Source of the DNA: Alphaproteobacteria bacterium
GTDB taxonomy: Bacteria; Pseudomonadota; Alphaproteobacteria; TMED109
Reading direction: 5' to 3'
Assembly (NCBI GenBank): GCA_022819905.1
Contig: JAJEGJ010000002.1
Span: 1-61,860 of the forward strand
Length of the DNA stretch: 61,860 bases
The notes under the pieces are model-generated. The model had not been told where the DNA came from, did no database searches, and worked only from the letters and a program-made list of their open reading frames with translations. A program made the position numbers and the translations under genes. Below, in pieces: positions 17,084 through 24,827 of this stretch (positions within the stretch are counted from its first letter, which is position 1; every line of letters starts with the position of its first letter).

Positions 17084-17759
17084 GACGACCGAAAAATTCA
17101 TCCTGATCAACGCGGTGATCTTGTTCGGTCTGGGCGTGTTTCTTGGCCTGGTCAATGAAGACTACTTCCACCACGTCTACACGGCGGAGGACGGGCTGCT
17201 GGAGTGGCTGACGGTCTTGGCGCTGGGGGCGGTGGCCGTCGTCCTGGCAGGTCGGCTCTGGAAATACCGGCGTTCGCTCAACTGGCGACAGCGTTCGGTT
17301 CTTGCGGCGCTGGTCGTGCTGGCGACCTTCGGCGCCGGCGAAGAGATCTCCTGGGGGCAGCGGCTGCTCGGGATCGAAACGTCGGAGTTCTTTCTGGATC
17401 ACAACCGGCAACAGGAGATCAACCTCCACAATCTCGTGGTCGGAGACCTGTCAGTTAACAAGGACATCTTTTCGAAAGGAATCTTGCTGATCTTCCTGGT
17501 GTACCTGGGTGTCATCAAGCCGCTGTACCATCGATCCGATCGCATCGCGCGCCTGGTCGACAGCTGGGGCATCCCGATCCCCAAGCAATACCAGTATCTC
17601 GGTTACTTGCTCGTAATCATTCTCGTGGAAGGTTTGGTGAATGCGGTTACCGGCGCGCCCAGGCGAGGTGAGCTCACGGAATTCATGATTCCGGTTCTCG
17701 CCGCACTGAACCTGATTTATCCGCTGAACCAATGGGAACCCGGGAGCGCCAGGTCGTAG
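17073..17759 (+). CDS. Polytopic membrane protein with GEEISWGQ and NLHN motifs
   Basis: This is a 228-residue protein with about six predicted membrane segments. Between the third and fourth lies a conserved-looking polar block: ATFGAGEEISWGQRLLG followed 20 residues later by NRQQEINLHNL. Glu, His, Gln and Asn clusters like this at a membrane face suggest a buried active or metal site. I recall the GEEISWGQ...NLHN pairing from uncharacterised bacterial membrane proteins but know no function. Start taken at GTG 17073-17075 (GGAG upstream), overlapping the previous gene by 11 bases; an earlier ATG at 17007 would add 22 residues. It closes the three-gene operon begun at 15288. Confidence 0.75.
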   Translation: MPVETTEKFILINAVILFGLGVFLGLVNEDYFHHVYTAEDGLLEWLTVLALGAVAVVLAGRLWKYRRSLNWRQRSVLAALVVLATFGAGEEISWGQRLLGIETSEFFLDHNRQQEINLHNLVVGDLSVNKDIFSKGILLIFLVYLGVIKPLYHRSDRIARLVDSWGIPIPKQYQYLGYLLVIILVEGLVNAVTGAPRRGELTEFMIPVLAALNLIYPLNQWEPGSARS

Positions 17760-17936
17760 CGCCGAATTGACGGCGACGGGGGAGGAACGGTTCGACCGCA
17801 GTTGGTCCCAGCGTGCGGCACGGAGATGACCGGCGCCGGCGCGGATTGAGGACCGACGCTTCCGCGTGCCCGCCGGCTCGCCGAATGAAGGGCGCGCACC
17901 GCCTGACAAGTCAGGTCGGGACTGACGTGATGGGGA

Positions 17937-18224
17937 TCAGCGTTCTTCGCCGAACCCTTCGTCAATCAGTTGTCCAAGCGTGGCCACCGCGTCAGCAGCC
18001 TCGGGACCACTGGCTTCGATCAGGACGACGGTTCCGAGCGAGGCGGACAGCGCCATCAGGCCCAGCATGGACTTGCCGTCCGCGGACAGATTGTCCTTGC
18101 GCACGGTGACCTCCGCCTGGAACTGGCTGGCACATTTCACGAAGCGGGCCGCTGCGCGCGCATGCAGGCCGCGGAGGTTGCGGATCTCGGCCGTCCGGGA
18201 GCTGGCGGGCTCCTCCGAACTCAT
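17937..18224 (-). CDS. ptsH: Phosphocarrier protein HPr (nitrogen-PTS type)
   Basis: This 95-residue protein carries the HPr active-site segment NLRGLHARAAA with His21, phosphorylated by enzyme I, and the regulatory Ser52 in ADGKSMLGLMALSA, the HprK target. It is the last gene of the run from rnd and overlaps the EIIA gene by 4 bases. No EIIBC sugar permease is in sight, so this is a regulatory PTS that relays phosphate among EI-Ntr, HPr and EIIA proteins. Enzyme I (ptsP) is not in the window. Confidence 0.93.
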   Translation of the reverse strand: MSSEEPASSRTAEIRNLRGLHARAAARFVKCASQFQAEVTVRKDNLSADGKSMLGLMALSASLGTVVLIEASGPEAADAVATLGQLIDEGFGEER

Positions 18225-18691
18225 TCGCCGCTGTCCCGGCCGCCCCGCAGCGCCTCCCCTAGCTCGAGCATATTCTTGCGGCCGGCCGAACGCACGGTGT
18301 GCAGGAGCTCCGCCAGCGGCATGTCCCGCGCCCGCGCCTCGGCGAGCTTGTACATCACCGCCAGGTTCGGATTGGCCAGCATCATGGCCTGGCCTTCCGG
18401 TTTCGTGTCCTGCACGACCGATCGGGTGAGATTGGCCGGCGTGCTTCCGAATACGTCGACGATGTAGATCACGCCGCGCCCTGAATTGACGGCGTCGCCG
18501 GCCTGGCGGATGGCGCGGCGCCGCTCCTCGATGTCGTCGGTCGGGCCGACTTCGAGGACGCGGACGGCGGGCATGCTGCCGACGGCGTGCTCCGTGGCAG
18601 CGACCAGCTCGGCCCCGAACCGGCCGTGGGTGACGACGACAATGCCGACGCCGTCAAAGTTGTCGCTCGAACGATCGGCCGCGTCGCTCAC
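18221..18691 (-). CDS. PTS EIIA-Man family regulatory protein
   Basis: This 156-residue EIIA domain of the mannose family shows IVVVTHGRFGAEL (17-29), with His22 the expected phosphorylation site, and GVIYIVDVFGSTPANL (93-108), the family's second signature. In alphaproteobacteria such stand-alone EIIA-Man proteins sit between hprK and ptsH and act as phosphoryl acceptors from HPr in regulation rather than in sugar uptake. It overlaps both neighbours by 4 bases. Confidence 0.92.
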   Translation of the reverse strand: MSDAADRSSDNFDGVGIVVVTHGRFGAELVAATEHAVGSMPAVRVLEVGPTDDIEERRRAIRQAGDAVNSGRGVIYIVDVFGSTPANLTRSVVQDTKPEGQAMMLANPNLAVMYKLAEARARDMPLAELLHTVRSAGRKNMLELGEALRGGRDSGE

Positions 18692-19125
18692 GCTGCGTCT
18701 CCCATCACGCCCACCACGGGTTCCGCCGCGCCGAGCACCAGGCGGACACGGGCGGCGGCCGACGAGGCCTTCGCCGACAGCCCGATCGCCGGCAACGCGT
18801 GACCGAGGATCGTCGTCTGATGCGGCGCGGGGAGACGTTCGCCCTGGCCGTCGACGAGGTCGGCGACCAGGGACACCGGAACGCTGGTCCGGTAGGGGAG
18901 CCGGAACACGCCGAGCCCGCGCACCTCGATCAGCCCGCGGAGCGCCGGCGGGGCGCTGGCCGTCAACACCCCTGCGCTCGAGGCCAGCGCAACCCGGTCG
19001 TCGGCCACGAGCTCGGCGCCACCGTCGATAAGGCGCAGGGCCAGGTCGGACTTGCCGGCGCCGCTCGGCCCGCGCAGCAACACCCCGCGGCCGTCCACCG
19101 CGACGCAGGTTCCGGAGTGAGTCAT
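18688..19125 (-). CDS. hprK: HPr kinase/phosphorylase, short alphaproteobacterial form
   Basis: This 145-residue protein holds only the C-terminal catalytic domain of HprK. It has Walker A GPSGAGKS (19-26), ADDRV (41-45), and RGLIEVRGLGVF (63-74) with the family's IEVRG motif. The N-terminal domain of the Firmicutes enzyme is absent, as normal in alphaproteobacteria. It phosphorylates HPr on serine (Ser52 here), adjusting how much His-phosphorylated HPr reaches the EIIA proteins. It overlaps ptsN and the EIIA gene by 4 bases. Confidence 0.92.
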   Translation of the reverse strand: MTHSGTCVAVDGRGVLLRGPSGAGKSDLALRLIDGGAELVADDRVALASSAGVLTASAPPALRGLIEVRGLGVFRLPYRTSVPVSLVADLVDGQGERLPAPHQTTILGHALPAIGLSAKASSAAARVRLVLGAAEPVVGVMGDAA

Positions 19126-19592
19126 GCGGCCTCGGGCTGGCTGTGCTCCTGGTCCGTCAACAGCGCATGAATCGCGTCCGCTTCGTTGGCGCCGCGGAGC
19201 GCCCGACGGAGGTTCGGCCGGCCGAGCCGTCGCGAGATGGCTGCCAGGGCGGCCAAATGCAGGGCATCGTTCTGATCCGGAGAGAGCAGGCAGAACACCA
19301 GTTCGACGGGCCGGCCGTCCGGCGCATCGAAATCGATGGGAGGTTCCAGCCGCGCGAACACGCCGGTGATGCGGGCGAGGTTCCGCAGGCGGGCATGCGG
19401 CAGCGCCACCCCGTTGCCGAAGCCGGTCGAGCCGCGCTGCTCGCGCGCCATCAGCGCTTGAAAGATCGTCCGCTCCCGGAGGCCCGTCTCGCGGGCTCCG
19501 GCCTTGGCGAGCGTGTGCAGCAGCTGCCGGGTGCTGTTGACCGTCAGCCTCGGGATGATGGCGGTAGGAGCAAGAAAGCTTTCCAGCTGCAT
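19122..19592 (-). CDS. ptsN: PTS EIIA-Ntr regulatory protein
   Basis: This 156-residue protein is of the EIIA-Ntr/fructose family, with the phosphorylation motif GNGVALPHARL (His66) and EIIA signatures such as RGSTGFGNG. Start at ATG 19590-19592, preceded by GGAAG; the frame extends upstream through rpoN and is not translated. PtsN regulates potassium uptake, nitrogen and envelope stress responses by its phosphorylation state. It follows rpoN after 131 bases. The hibernation factor gene hpf, commonly found between rpoN and ptsN, is missing. Confidence 0.93.
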   Translation of the reverse strand: MQLESFLAPTAIIPRLTVNSTRQLLHTLAKAGARETGLRERTIFQALMAREQRGSTGFGNGVALPHARLRNLARITGVFARLEPPIDFDAPDGRPVELVFCLLSPDQNDALHLAALAAISRRLGRPNLRRALRGANEADAIHALLTDQEHSQPEAA

Positions 19593-19723
19593 GCGAGGAC
19601 TTCCGTGCCGGCGGCGCGCAACGATGAAACTCCGGGACCGCGCGCAGGCGGCCCGGCGGATGACAGCACCCACAAGGGAAGGTTCAACTTGGGCCGTGCT
19701 CGGCGTCGAGTCAAGACGCCGCC

Positions 19724-21115
19724 CTAGGGGGCGGCTGCCCGCGTCGTGCCGGCCCGCGCCGGGGCCCGCTTCAGCAGGCGACGGCGCCCGGCCGCCGACG
19801 GAATTCGCATCATGCGCCGATACTTGGCCACCGTGCGCCGGGCCACCCGAATGCCCGAATCGGCCAGCGCGCCCACGATCTGCTGGTCCGACATGGGCGG
19901 GTGAGCGGGGCCCTCCGCTTCGACGAGCGCCTGGATCCGGGCTCGGACCGCGCTCGGCGAGTGCACCGTCTGCCCGTCGGTGCCGCGGAGCTGCCGGTCG
20001 AAGAACGAACGCAGGGGGAGGGTTCCCCTGGGGGTGGCCATGGACTTGTTGGCGACCACGCGACTGACCGTGCTCTCGTGGAGGTCGACCAGCTCGGCCA
20101 CCGTCCGCAGCGACAGCGGCCGGCGGTGGCCGGCGCCGTGGCGCACGTAGTCGTCCTGCACGCGGACGAGCACGCTGGCCACGCGGTAGACGGACTGGGC
20201 ACGCTGGCGCAGGGCCCTGACCAGCCACGCGGCCTCCTGCCACTGCCGGCCGAGCGCGCCGTCGTCCGTCGCGGCCCGCGAGTGCCCGCGGGCGGCCTGG
20301 TACCCCGCCCGATCGGCGTAGATCCGGGGGAAGCACTGGGGGTTGAGTTCGATCCGCCAGCCGTCGTCGCCCGGCGTCGCCACGACGTCGGGGGCACCGA
20401 GGAACTCGCGCTGGCTGGCAAAGGCCTGCCCGGGCCTCGGGTTCAGTGACCGGAGCTCGGCCAGCAGAGCCTGCAGTTCGCCGGTCGAAACGTCGAGGAC
20501 AATGCAGAGTTCGTTCTCGTCTCCCTCCGCCACAAGGTCAAGATGGTCGATCAGGACCGCCAGCTTCGGGGGCACGGCTTCCCGGAATGCCAGCTGGAGG
20601 CGAAGGCACTCGGCGAGCGATCGGGCGCAGACGCCGGGCGGGTCGAACGTCTGGAGCCGGCCCAGCACCCGGAGCACGTCGGCCACCGTGGTCCGGGACG
20701 ACTCGGCGATCTCGAGGGGGTCGAACCCGGTGAGGTACCCGTTCGCGTCGACCAGGTCGATCAGCAGTTCCGCCGTCGTCCGGTCGCCCGGCGCGAGATC
20801 GACATGCGCCTGTTCCGTCAGGTGGGCGCGGAGATCCGGCCGATCGGCCTCGATCTCGTCCGTGTACAGGTCGCGCCCGCCCTGCGGGCGGGCCCAGAGG
20901 ACGCCGGTGTCGGACCAGGAGTCGAGCGGCGCCGCCTTCGGATCCTGGTGCTCCGGCGCAGTGCGGTCGACGAACGGATTCGACGCGAGCTGCTCGTCGA
21001 CGTAGCGGTTGAGGTCAGCAGCCGCGTGCTGCAGGAGACGGACGGACTCGAGCAGCTGGGGGGTCATCGTGAGCCGCTGACTGATGCCGATCCGGAGACC
21101 GGGGCTGGCTCGCAT
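19724..21115 (-). CDS. rpoN: RNA polymerase sigma-54 factor
   Basis: This 463-residue protein has all three sigma-54 regions. The Gln-rich activator-interacting region (SQRLTMTPQLLESVRLLQ, 12-29) is at the start, the core-binding domain with ANPY-like SLAECLRLQL in the middle, and the DNA-binding HTH (LHESTVSRVVANKSMATPRG) plus the RpoN box ARRTVAKYR near the end. It directs transcription from -24/-12 promoters with enhancer-binding proteins. It lies 8 bases after lptB, the conserved lptB-rpoN order. Confidence 0.96.
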   Translation of the reverse strand: MRASPGLRIGISQRLTMTPQLLESVRLLQHAAADLNRYVDEQLASNPFVDRTAPEHQDPKAAPLDSWSDTGVLWARPQGGRDLYTDEIEADRPDLRAHLTEQAHVDLAPGDRTTAELLIDLVDANGYLTGFDPLEIAESSRTTVADVLRVLGRLQTFDPPGVCARSLAECLRLQLAFREAVPPKLAVLIDHLDLVAEGDENELCIVLDVSTGELQALLAELRSLNPRPGQAFASQREFLGAPDVVATPGDDGWRIELNPQCFPRIYADRAGYQAARGHSRAATDDGALGRQWQEAAWLVRALRQRAQSVYRVASVLVRVQDDYVRHGAGHRRPLSLRTVAELVDLHESTVSRVVANKSMATPRGTLPLRSFFDRQLRGTDGQTVHSPSAVRARIQALVEAEGPAHPPMSDQQIVGALADSGIRVARRTVAKYRRMMRIPSAAGRRRLLKRAPARAGTTRAAAP

Positions 21116-21123
21116 GGCGCACC

Positions 21124-21888
21124 CTACATGCGGAACCGGTCGCCGAGGTAGACCCGGCGAACATCTTCGTTGGCAACGATGTCATGGGGCGGACCGTGGC
21201 ACAGGACCCGGCCGTCGTGGAGCACGTAGGCGCGATCCACGATGTCGAGCGCCTCGCGCACGTTGTGGTCGGTGATCAGCACGCCGATGCCGCGGTCGCG
21301 GATGTGCATGATCAGGGTCCGCATCTCGCCGACGAAAATCGGATCGATACCGGCCAGTGGCTCGTCCAGCAGGACGTAGCTCGGCCGGCACGCAAGCGCG
21401 CGCGCGATCTCGACCCGCCGCCGCTCGCCGCCTGAGAGCACGAGGGCGGACGCCTTGCGCAGGTGGAGCAGGGAGAAGTCCGTCAGCAGCTCGTCGACCG
21501 TCTGCTCGCGGAGCGACACGACGGGTTCCACGGTTTCGAGCGCGGCCCGGATGTTGCCCTCCACCGACATGTTCCGGAAGACGGAGGGCTGCTGCGCGAG
21601 GTAGCCGATGCCGTGCCGCGCCCGCCGGTACAGCGGCCAGTGGGTGATGGTGTGGCCGTCCAGGCGAATGGTGCCCGCGTCGGCGGGCCGCAGCCCGGCG
21701 AGCAGATGAAAGGTGGTGGTCTTGCCGGCCCCGTTGGGGCCCAGCAGGGCGACCGCCTCACCGCGGGCCAGACGCAGGGACACGTTGTTGATGACCAGCC
21801 GCTTGCGGATGCGGTGGGTCAGGTTCTCCGCGACCAGTCCGCTGTCTCCGTGGATCACCTTGAGCGGGGATGCCGCAGGAGTCGTCAC
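21124..21888 (-). CDS. lptB: LPS export ABC transporter ATP-binding protein
   Basis: This 254-residue ABC ATPase has Walker A GPNGAGKTT near 54-62, signature LSGGERRRVEIARAL near 153-167, Walker B YVLLDEP and the switch His in ITDHNVREAL. LptB powers LptFG to pull LPS out of the inner membrane and along the LptC-LptA bridge. lptC and lptA lie directly upstream (4-base overlap with lptA), which distinguishes it from LivF-type paralogues. lptF and lptG are not in the window. Confidence 0.95.
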   Translation of the reverse strand: MTTPAASPLKVIHGDSGLVAENLTHRIRKRLVINNVSLRLARGEAVALLGPNGAGKTTTFHLLAGLRPADAGTIRLDGHTITHWPLYRRARHGIGYLAQQPSVFRNMSVEGNIRAALETVEPVVSLREQTVDELLTDFSLLHLRKASALVLSGGERRRVEIARALACRPSYVLLDEPLAGIDPIFVGEMRTLIMHIRDRGIGVLITDHNVREALDIVDRAYVLHDGRVLCHGPPHDIVANEDVRRVYLGDRFRM

Positions 21889-22400
21889 TGCGCCTCCTCC
21901 TCGCCGGAGCCGTTGAACTGCAGCGACGGCCGCTCGCCGCCTTCGCCCGTGACCTGACTGGTGCCGCCCACGAGATCGATCGTGAGCGAGGCCCCCCGGA
22001 GCAGGTTGCCGTCGCTTTCGAGCTCCACGTCTCCGCTCAGCGTGATGACGCCGGCGACGAGGTCGTAGCGCCCGGAATCGCCGCGCGCCGTTTCTGCCGC
22101 CGTCTCATAGACCACGCCGCCCGTCGCCTCGATCAGCCCGATCTGCCGCGCGGACCCGTCCTCTGCCCGGATCGCGTGCGCGACGAACCGTTCCGCCCGC
22201 AGCACCCGCCCGGCCTGCCGGGCCACCGCGTTCCCGATGGCGGTGGCGACCGCGGTCTCGTCGTTCCACTCGAGCGAATCCGCCGTGATCTCGGTCGGGC
22301 CCAGGTCATGCCCGTCCTCGGCGTGTACCGCTGTTCCGACGGATGTGAGAAGGCTGGCGGCAAGAGCAGCCGCACAGACGAAGGCGACCGGGGGCCGCAC
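21885..22400 (-). CDS. lptA: LPS transport periplasmic bridge protein
   Basis: This 171-residue protein has a signal peptide (residues 1-27, ending AVHA) and an OstA/LptA beta-jellyroll region: TEITADSLEWNDETAVATAIGNAVA, later GDSGRYDLVAGVITLSGDVEL. LptA polymerises across the periplasm and passes LPS to LptDE. It is short and acidic at its C-terminus (SGEEEAQ). It lies 2 bases after lptC and overlaps lptB by 4 bases. Confidence 0.9.
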   Translation of the reverse strand: MRPPVAFVCAAALAASLLTSVGTAVHAEDGHDLGPTEITADSLEWNDETAVATAIGNAVARQAGRVLRAERFVAHAIRAEDGSARQIGLIEATGGVVYETAAETARGDSGRYDLVAGVITLSGDVELESDGNLLRGASLTIDLVGGTSQVTGEGGERPSLQFNGSGEEEAQ

Positions 22401-22402
22401 GA

Positions 22403-23053
22403 TCAGGAGTTGCCGCCGGGTAACAGCTGCAGGACCGGCCGGCCGGTGAACTTCAGCTTTCCGGACACCGTGTCCAGCCGGAACCCGCCGGCGCGCACGT
22501 TGCCCCAGGGACCGTTCACCTGCACGGGATCCGTCCCTTCCACCAGGCCCTGGGCGGGGAAGTAGGCGGACGATTCGGTCTCGAGCACTGTCCCGCCCTG
22601 CGTATCCATGCGCACCCCACCGGACATGATCACCTGACGCGTAGCGGTGTCGTACCGGCCTTCGCCAGCCGTCAGGGAAACCTCTCTTGTACCAGAAAAG
22701 AACCAGGCGCGGAGATCGTCAAGATGCACCACGTGCGCATCGCCGGTCTCCTCGAAAACCTGGTCTGCCGTGACCCGGTACCGTCGGCCCTCGCTGTCGG
22801 TACCGGCCAGCCGGGCGCCGGACATGATGTGGCTCGGGGAGAGCGTGGATTGCGCCGGCGGGTCTTCGTGGCCGGGAAGCCGGCCCTTGTCCCACAACAC
22901 GATGGTCGCAATCGATCCCAGCCCGCCCAGGAGCAGCAGCAGCTTGATCGCCCGCAGGACGTGCAGGCGGGACCGGGCGGGCGGGCGGGGGTTCCGCCGG
23001 CGGTGACTATCCCATCCGTGCGGAAAAGCGGTGGGAGGTGCCGGGGCGGCCAC
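22403..23053 (-). CDS. lptC: LPS export protein anchoring the bridge at the inner membrane
   Basis: About 216 residues: one membrane helix near 36-54 (AIKLLLLLGGLGSIATIVLW) after a basic cytoplasmic tail, then a periplasmic LptC jellyroll with SGARLAGTDSEGRRYRVTADQ and VIMSGGVRMDTQGGTVLETE. LptC couples LptBFG to LptA. Start taken at GTG 23051-23053, whose G is shared with the kdsD stop (TAGTG), a classic coupling overlap; an ATG at 23075-23077 would overlap kdsD by 25 bases. The N-terminal tail is longer than in E. coli. Confidence 0.88.
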   Translation of the reverse strand: MAAPAPPTAFPHGWDSHRRRNPRPPARSRLHVLRAIKLLLLLGGLGSIATIVLWDKGRLPGHEDPPAQSTLSPSHIMSGARLAGTDSEGRRYRVTADQVFEETGDAHVVHLDDLRAWFFSGTREVSLTAGEGRYDTATRQVIMSGGVRMDTQGGTVLETESSAYFPAQGLVEGTDPVQVNGPWGNVRAGGFRLDTVSGKLKFTGRPVLQLLPGGNS

Positions 23054-24051
23054 TATGCGATCCCGGCACGGACGCAATCGTGCATGTGGACCACGCCCCG
23101 CGGGAGTCCATTCTCCGTCACGAACAGGCTCGTGATGCCGCGCTCGTTCATGGTCGCCAGCGCCTCACCGCCGAGGGCTTCCGCCGGGATCGTGGCCGGG
23201 TCGGGTGTCATGACGTCGCGGGTGATTCGCTCCAGCAGTTCCGGCGCCATGTTCCGCCGGAGGTCGCCGTCGGTGACCGCGCCGGTGAGCCGTCCGTCCG
23301 CATCGACGACGCCGGCGCAGCCGAGGCCCTTCTCGGTCATCACGAGAATGGTCTCCCGCATGGGGGCATTCTCCTCCACCAGCGGAAGCGCCGACCACGT
23401 GTGCATGAGGTCGGCGACCCGCACCAGGCGGGTGCCCAGCCGGCCGCCCGGGTGCAGGCCGCGAAAGTCCTCGGCCGTGAAGCCGTTGCGCTGCAGCAGC
23501 ACGGCGGCCAGCGCATCGCCGGCGGCGATGGCCAGCGTTGTGGACAGCGTCGGGGCCAGGCCGATGGGGCAGGCCTCGGGAACGTCGGGCAGGACGATGG
23601 CGGCATCCGCCGTCATGGCCAGCGTGCTGCTGGCGACGCCGGTGACGGCGACCAGGGGTATCCGGAACCGGCGCACGTAGGCCAGCAAATCGGACAGTTC
23701 GACGGTTTCGCCGGAGTTCGAGAACGCGAGCACCGTGTCGTTTTGCGCGATCATGCCGAGGTCGCCGTGGCTGGCCTCGGCGGCATGCACGAAGTGGGCC
23801 GGCGTGCCGGTCGACGCAAGGGTGGATGCGACCTTTCGTGCGATGTGCCCGGACTTGCCCATGCCGGTCACGATCACCCGGCCGCGGGTTGCGGCAAGCA
23901 CCTCGGCCGCGGCCTGGAATGCCGGTCCGATGGCGTCCGCGAGGACCGCCAGACCCTCCGACTCGGCCCGCACCACGCGGCGGGCGATGTCGAGATCCGA
24001 ATCGGTTTTGGGATGCAGGCCGGCGGCCGCTCTGATCGGCGCGGACGTCAT
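23053..24051 (-). CDS. kdsD: Arabinose-5-phosphate isomerase
   Basis: This 332-residue protein has an SIS sugar-isomerase domain (about 40-175: VTGMGKSGHIARKVASTLASTG and FSNSGETVELSDLL) and two CBS domains after LHPGGRLG (about 200 onward: CBS1 DLMHTWSALPLVEE, CBS2 VMTPDPATIPAE). It converts ribulose-5-phosphate to arabinose-5-phosphate, the first step to Kdo for LPS. It lies 1 base after the RNase D gene and overlaps lptC by one base; kdsB lies elsewhere in this window (52792-53517). Confidence 0.95.
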   Translation of the reverse strand: MTSAPIRAAAGLHPKTDSDLDIARRVVRAESEGLAVLADAIGPAFQAAAEVLAATRGRVIVTGMGKSGHIARKVASTLASTGTPAHFVHAAEASHGDLGMIAQNDTVLAFSNSGETVELSDLLAYVRRFRIPLVAVTGVASSTLAMTADAAIVLPDVPEACPIGLAPTLSTTLAIAAGDALAAVLLQRNGFTAEDFRGLHPGGRLGTRLVRVADLMHTWSALPLVEENAPMRETILVMTEKGLGCAGVVDADGRLTGAVTDGDLRRNMAPELLERITRDVMTPDPATIPAEALGGEALATMNERGITSLFVTENGLPRGVVHMHDCVRAGIA

Positions 24052-24052
24052 G

Positions 24053-24685
24053 TCAGGGGCGATTGGGATACATGCTGTGCGAGAACGGGTCGGCCTCGGC
24101 CCAGCCCATCAGGTCGAGGCTGACGCGGGCGGGAAGGAACTCGAAGCACTGGTACGCGAGTTCCTGCCGTCCCTCCCGGGTCAGCATGTCGTCGAGGATG
24201 CCGCGGAGCCGGTGCAGATGGAGCACGTCGGTCGCGGCGTAGCGCTGCTGCTGGACGGTGAGCGTCTCCCCGCCCCAGTCGGTCTGCTGCTGCTGCTTCG
24301 AGATGTCGATGCCGAGCAGCTCCTTGCACAGATCCTTGAGGCCGTGGCGGTCGGTGTACGTCCGCGCGAACCGGGACGCAATCTTGGTGCAGTAGTTAGG
24401 GTAGGACCGGACGCCGAGGTGATACTCCAGGGAGGTCATGTCCGCCCTGGCGAAGTGGTACAGCTTCACCGTGTCGCGGTCCTCGAGCATGGCCTTGAGG
24501 CGCGGCGCATCGTAGGCACCCCGCCGGAACCGGACCAGGTGCGCGGTGCCGTCACCCGCCGAGACCTGCACGAGGCAAAGTCGGTCCCTGGCGACCGCCA
24601 GTCCCATCGATTCCGTGTCGACCGCCGCACCGTCGGGAAACGCCAGACCGGAGGGGAGATCGCCTTCGTGGAAGTGGATGTCCAT
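24053..24685 (-). CDS. RNase D-like 3'-5' exonuclease, single domain
   Basis: This 210-residue protein holds only the DEDD exonuclease domain: motif I VDTESMGL (22-29, Asp and Glu), motif II YHFARADM (about 76-83) and motif III YAATDVLHLHRL (about 158-169) with a Tyr of DEDDy type. HRDC domains of full RNase D are absent, as in many alphaproteobacterial versions next to kdsD-lptC. It would trim 3' ends of stable RNAs. First gene of the run that continues through kdsD, the lpt genes, rpoN and the PTS genes. Confidence 0.9.
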   Translation of the reverse strand: MDIHFHEGDLPSGLAFPDGAAVDTESMGLAVARDRLCLVQVSAGDGTAHLVRFRRGAYDAPRLKAMLEDRDTVKLYHFARADMTSLEYHLGVRSYPNYCTKIASRFARTYTDRHGLKDLCKELLGIDISKQQQQTDWGGETLTVQQQRYAATDVLHLHRLRGILDDMLTREGRQELAYQCFEFLPARVSLDLMGWAEADPFSHSMYPNRP

Positions 24686-24827
24686 GGGGTGCGAATTCCG
24701 GTGGCCTCGGGAAGCGCAGTGTAGAGCCCGCCATGGATTTGTGGCGGGATCGGACCGGCGGCCAGGGCGCCGAACGGCTGCCCTGGCCCGCCGGATGCCG
24801 TGCGGGTACCCGGCTGTTCCCGGTCGT

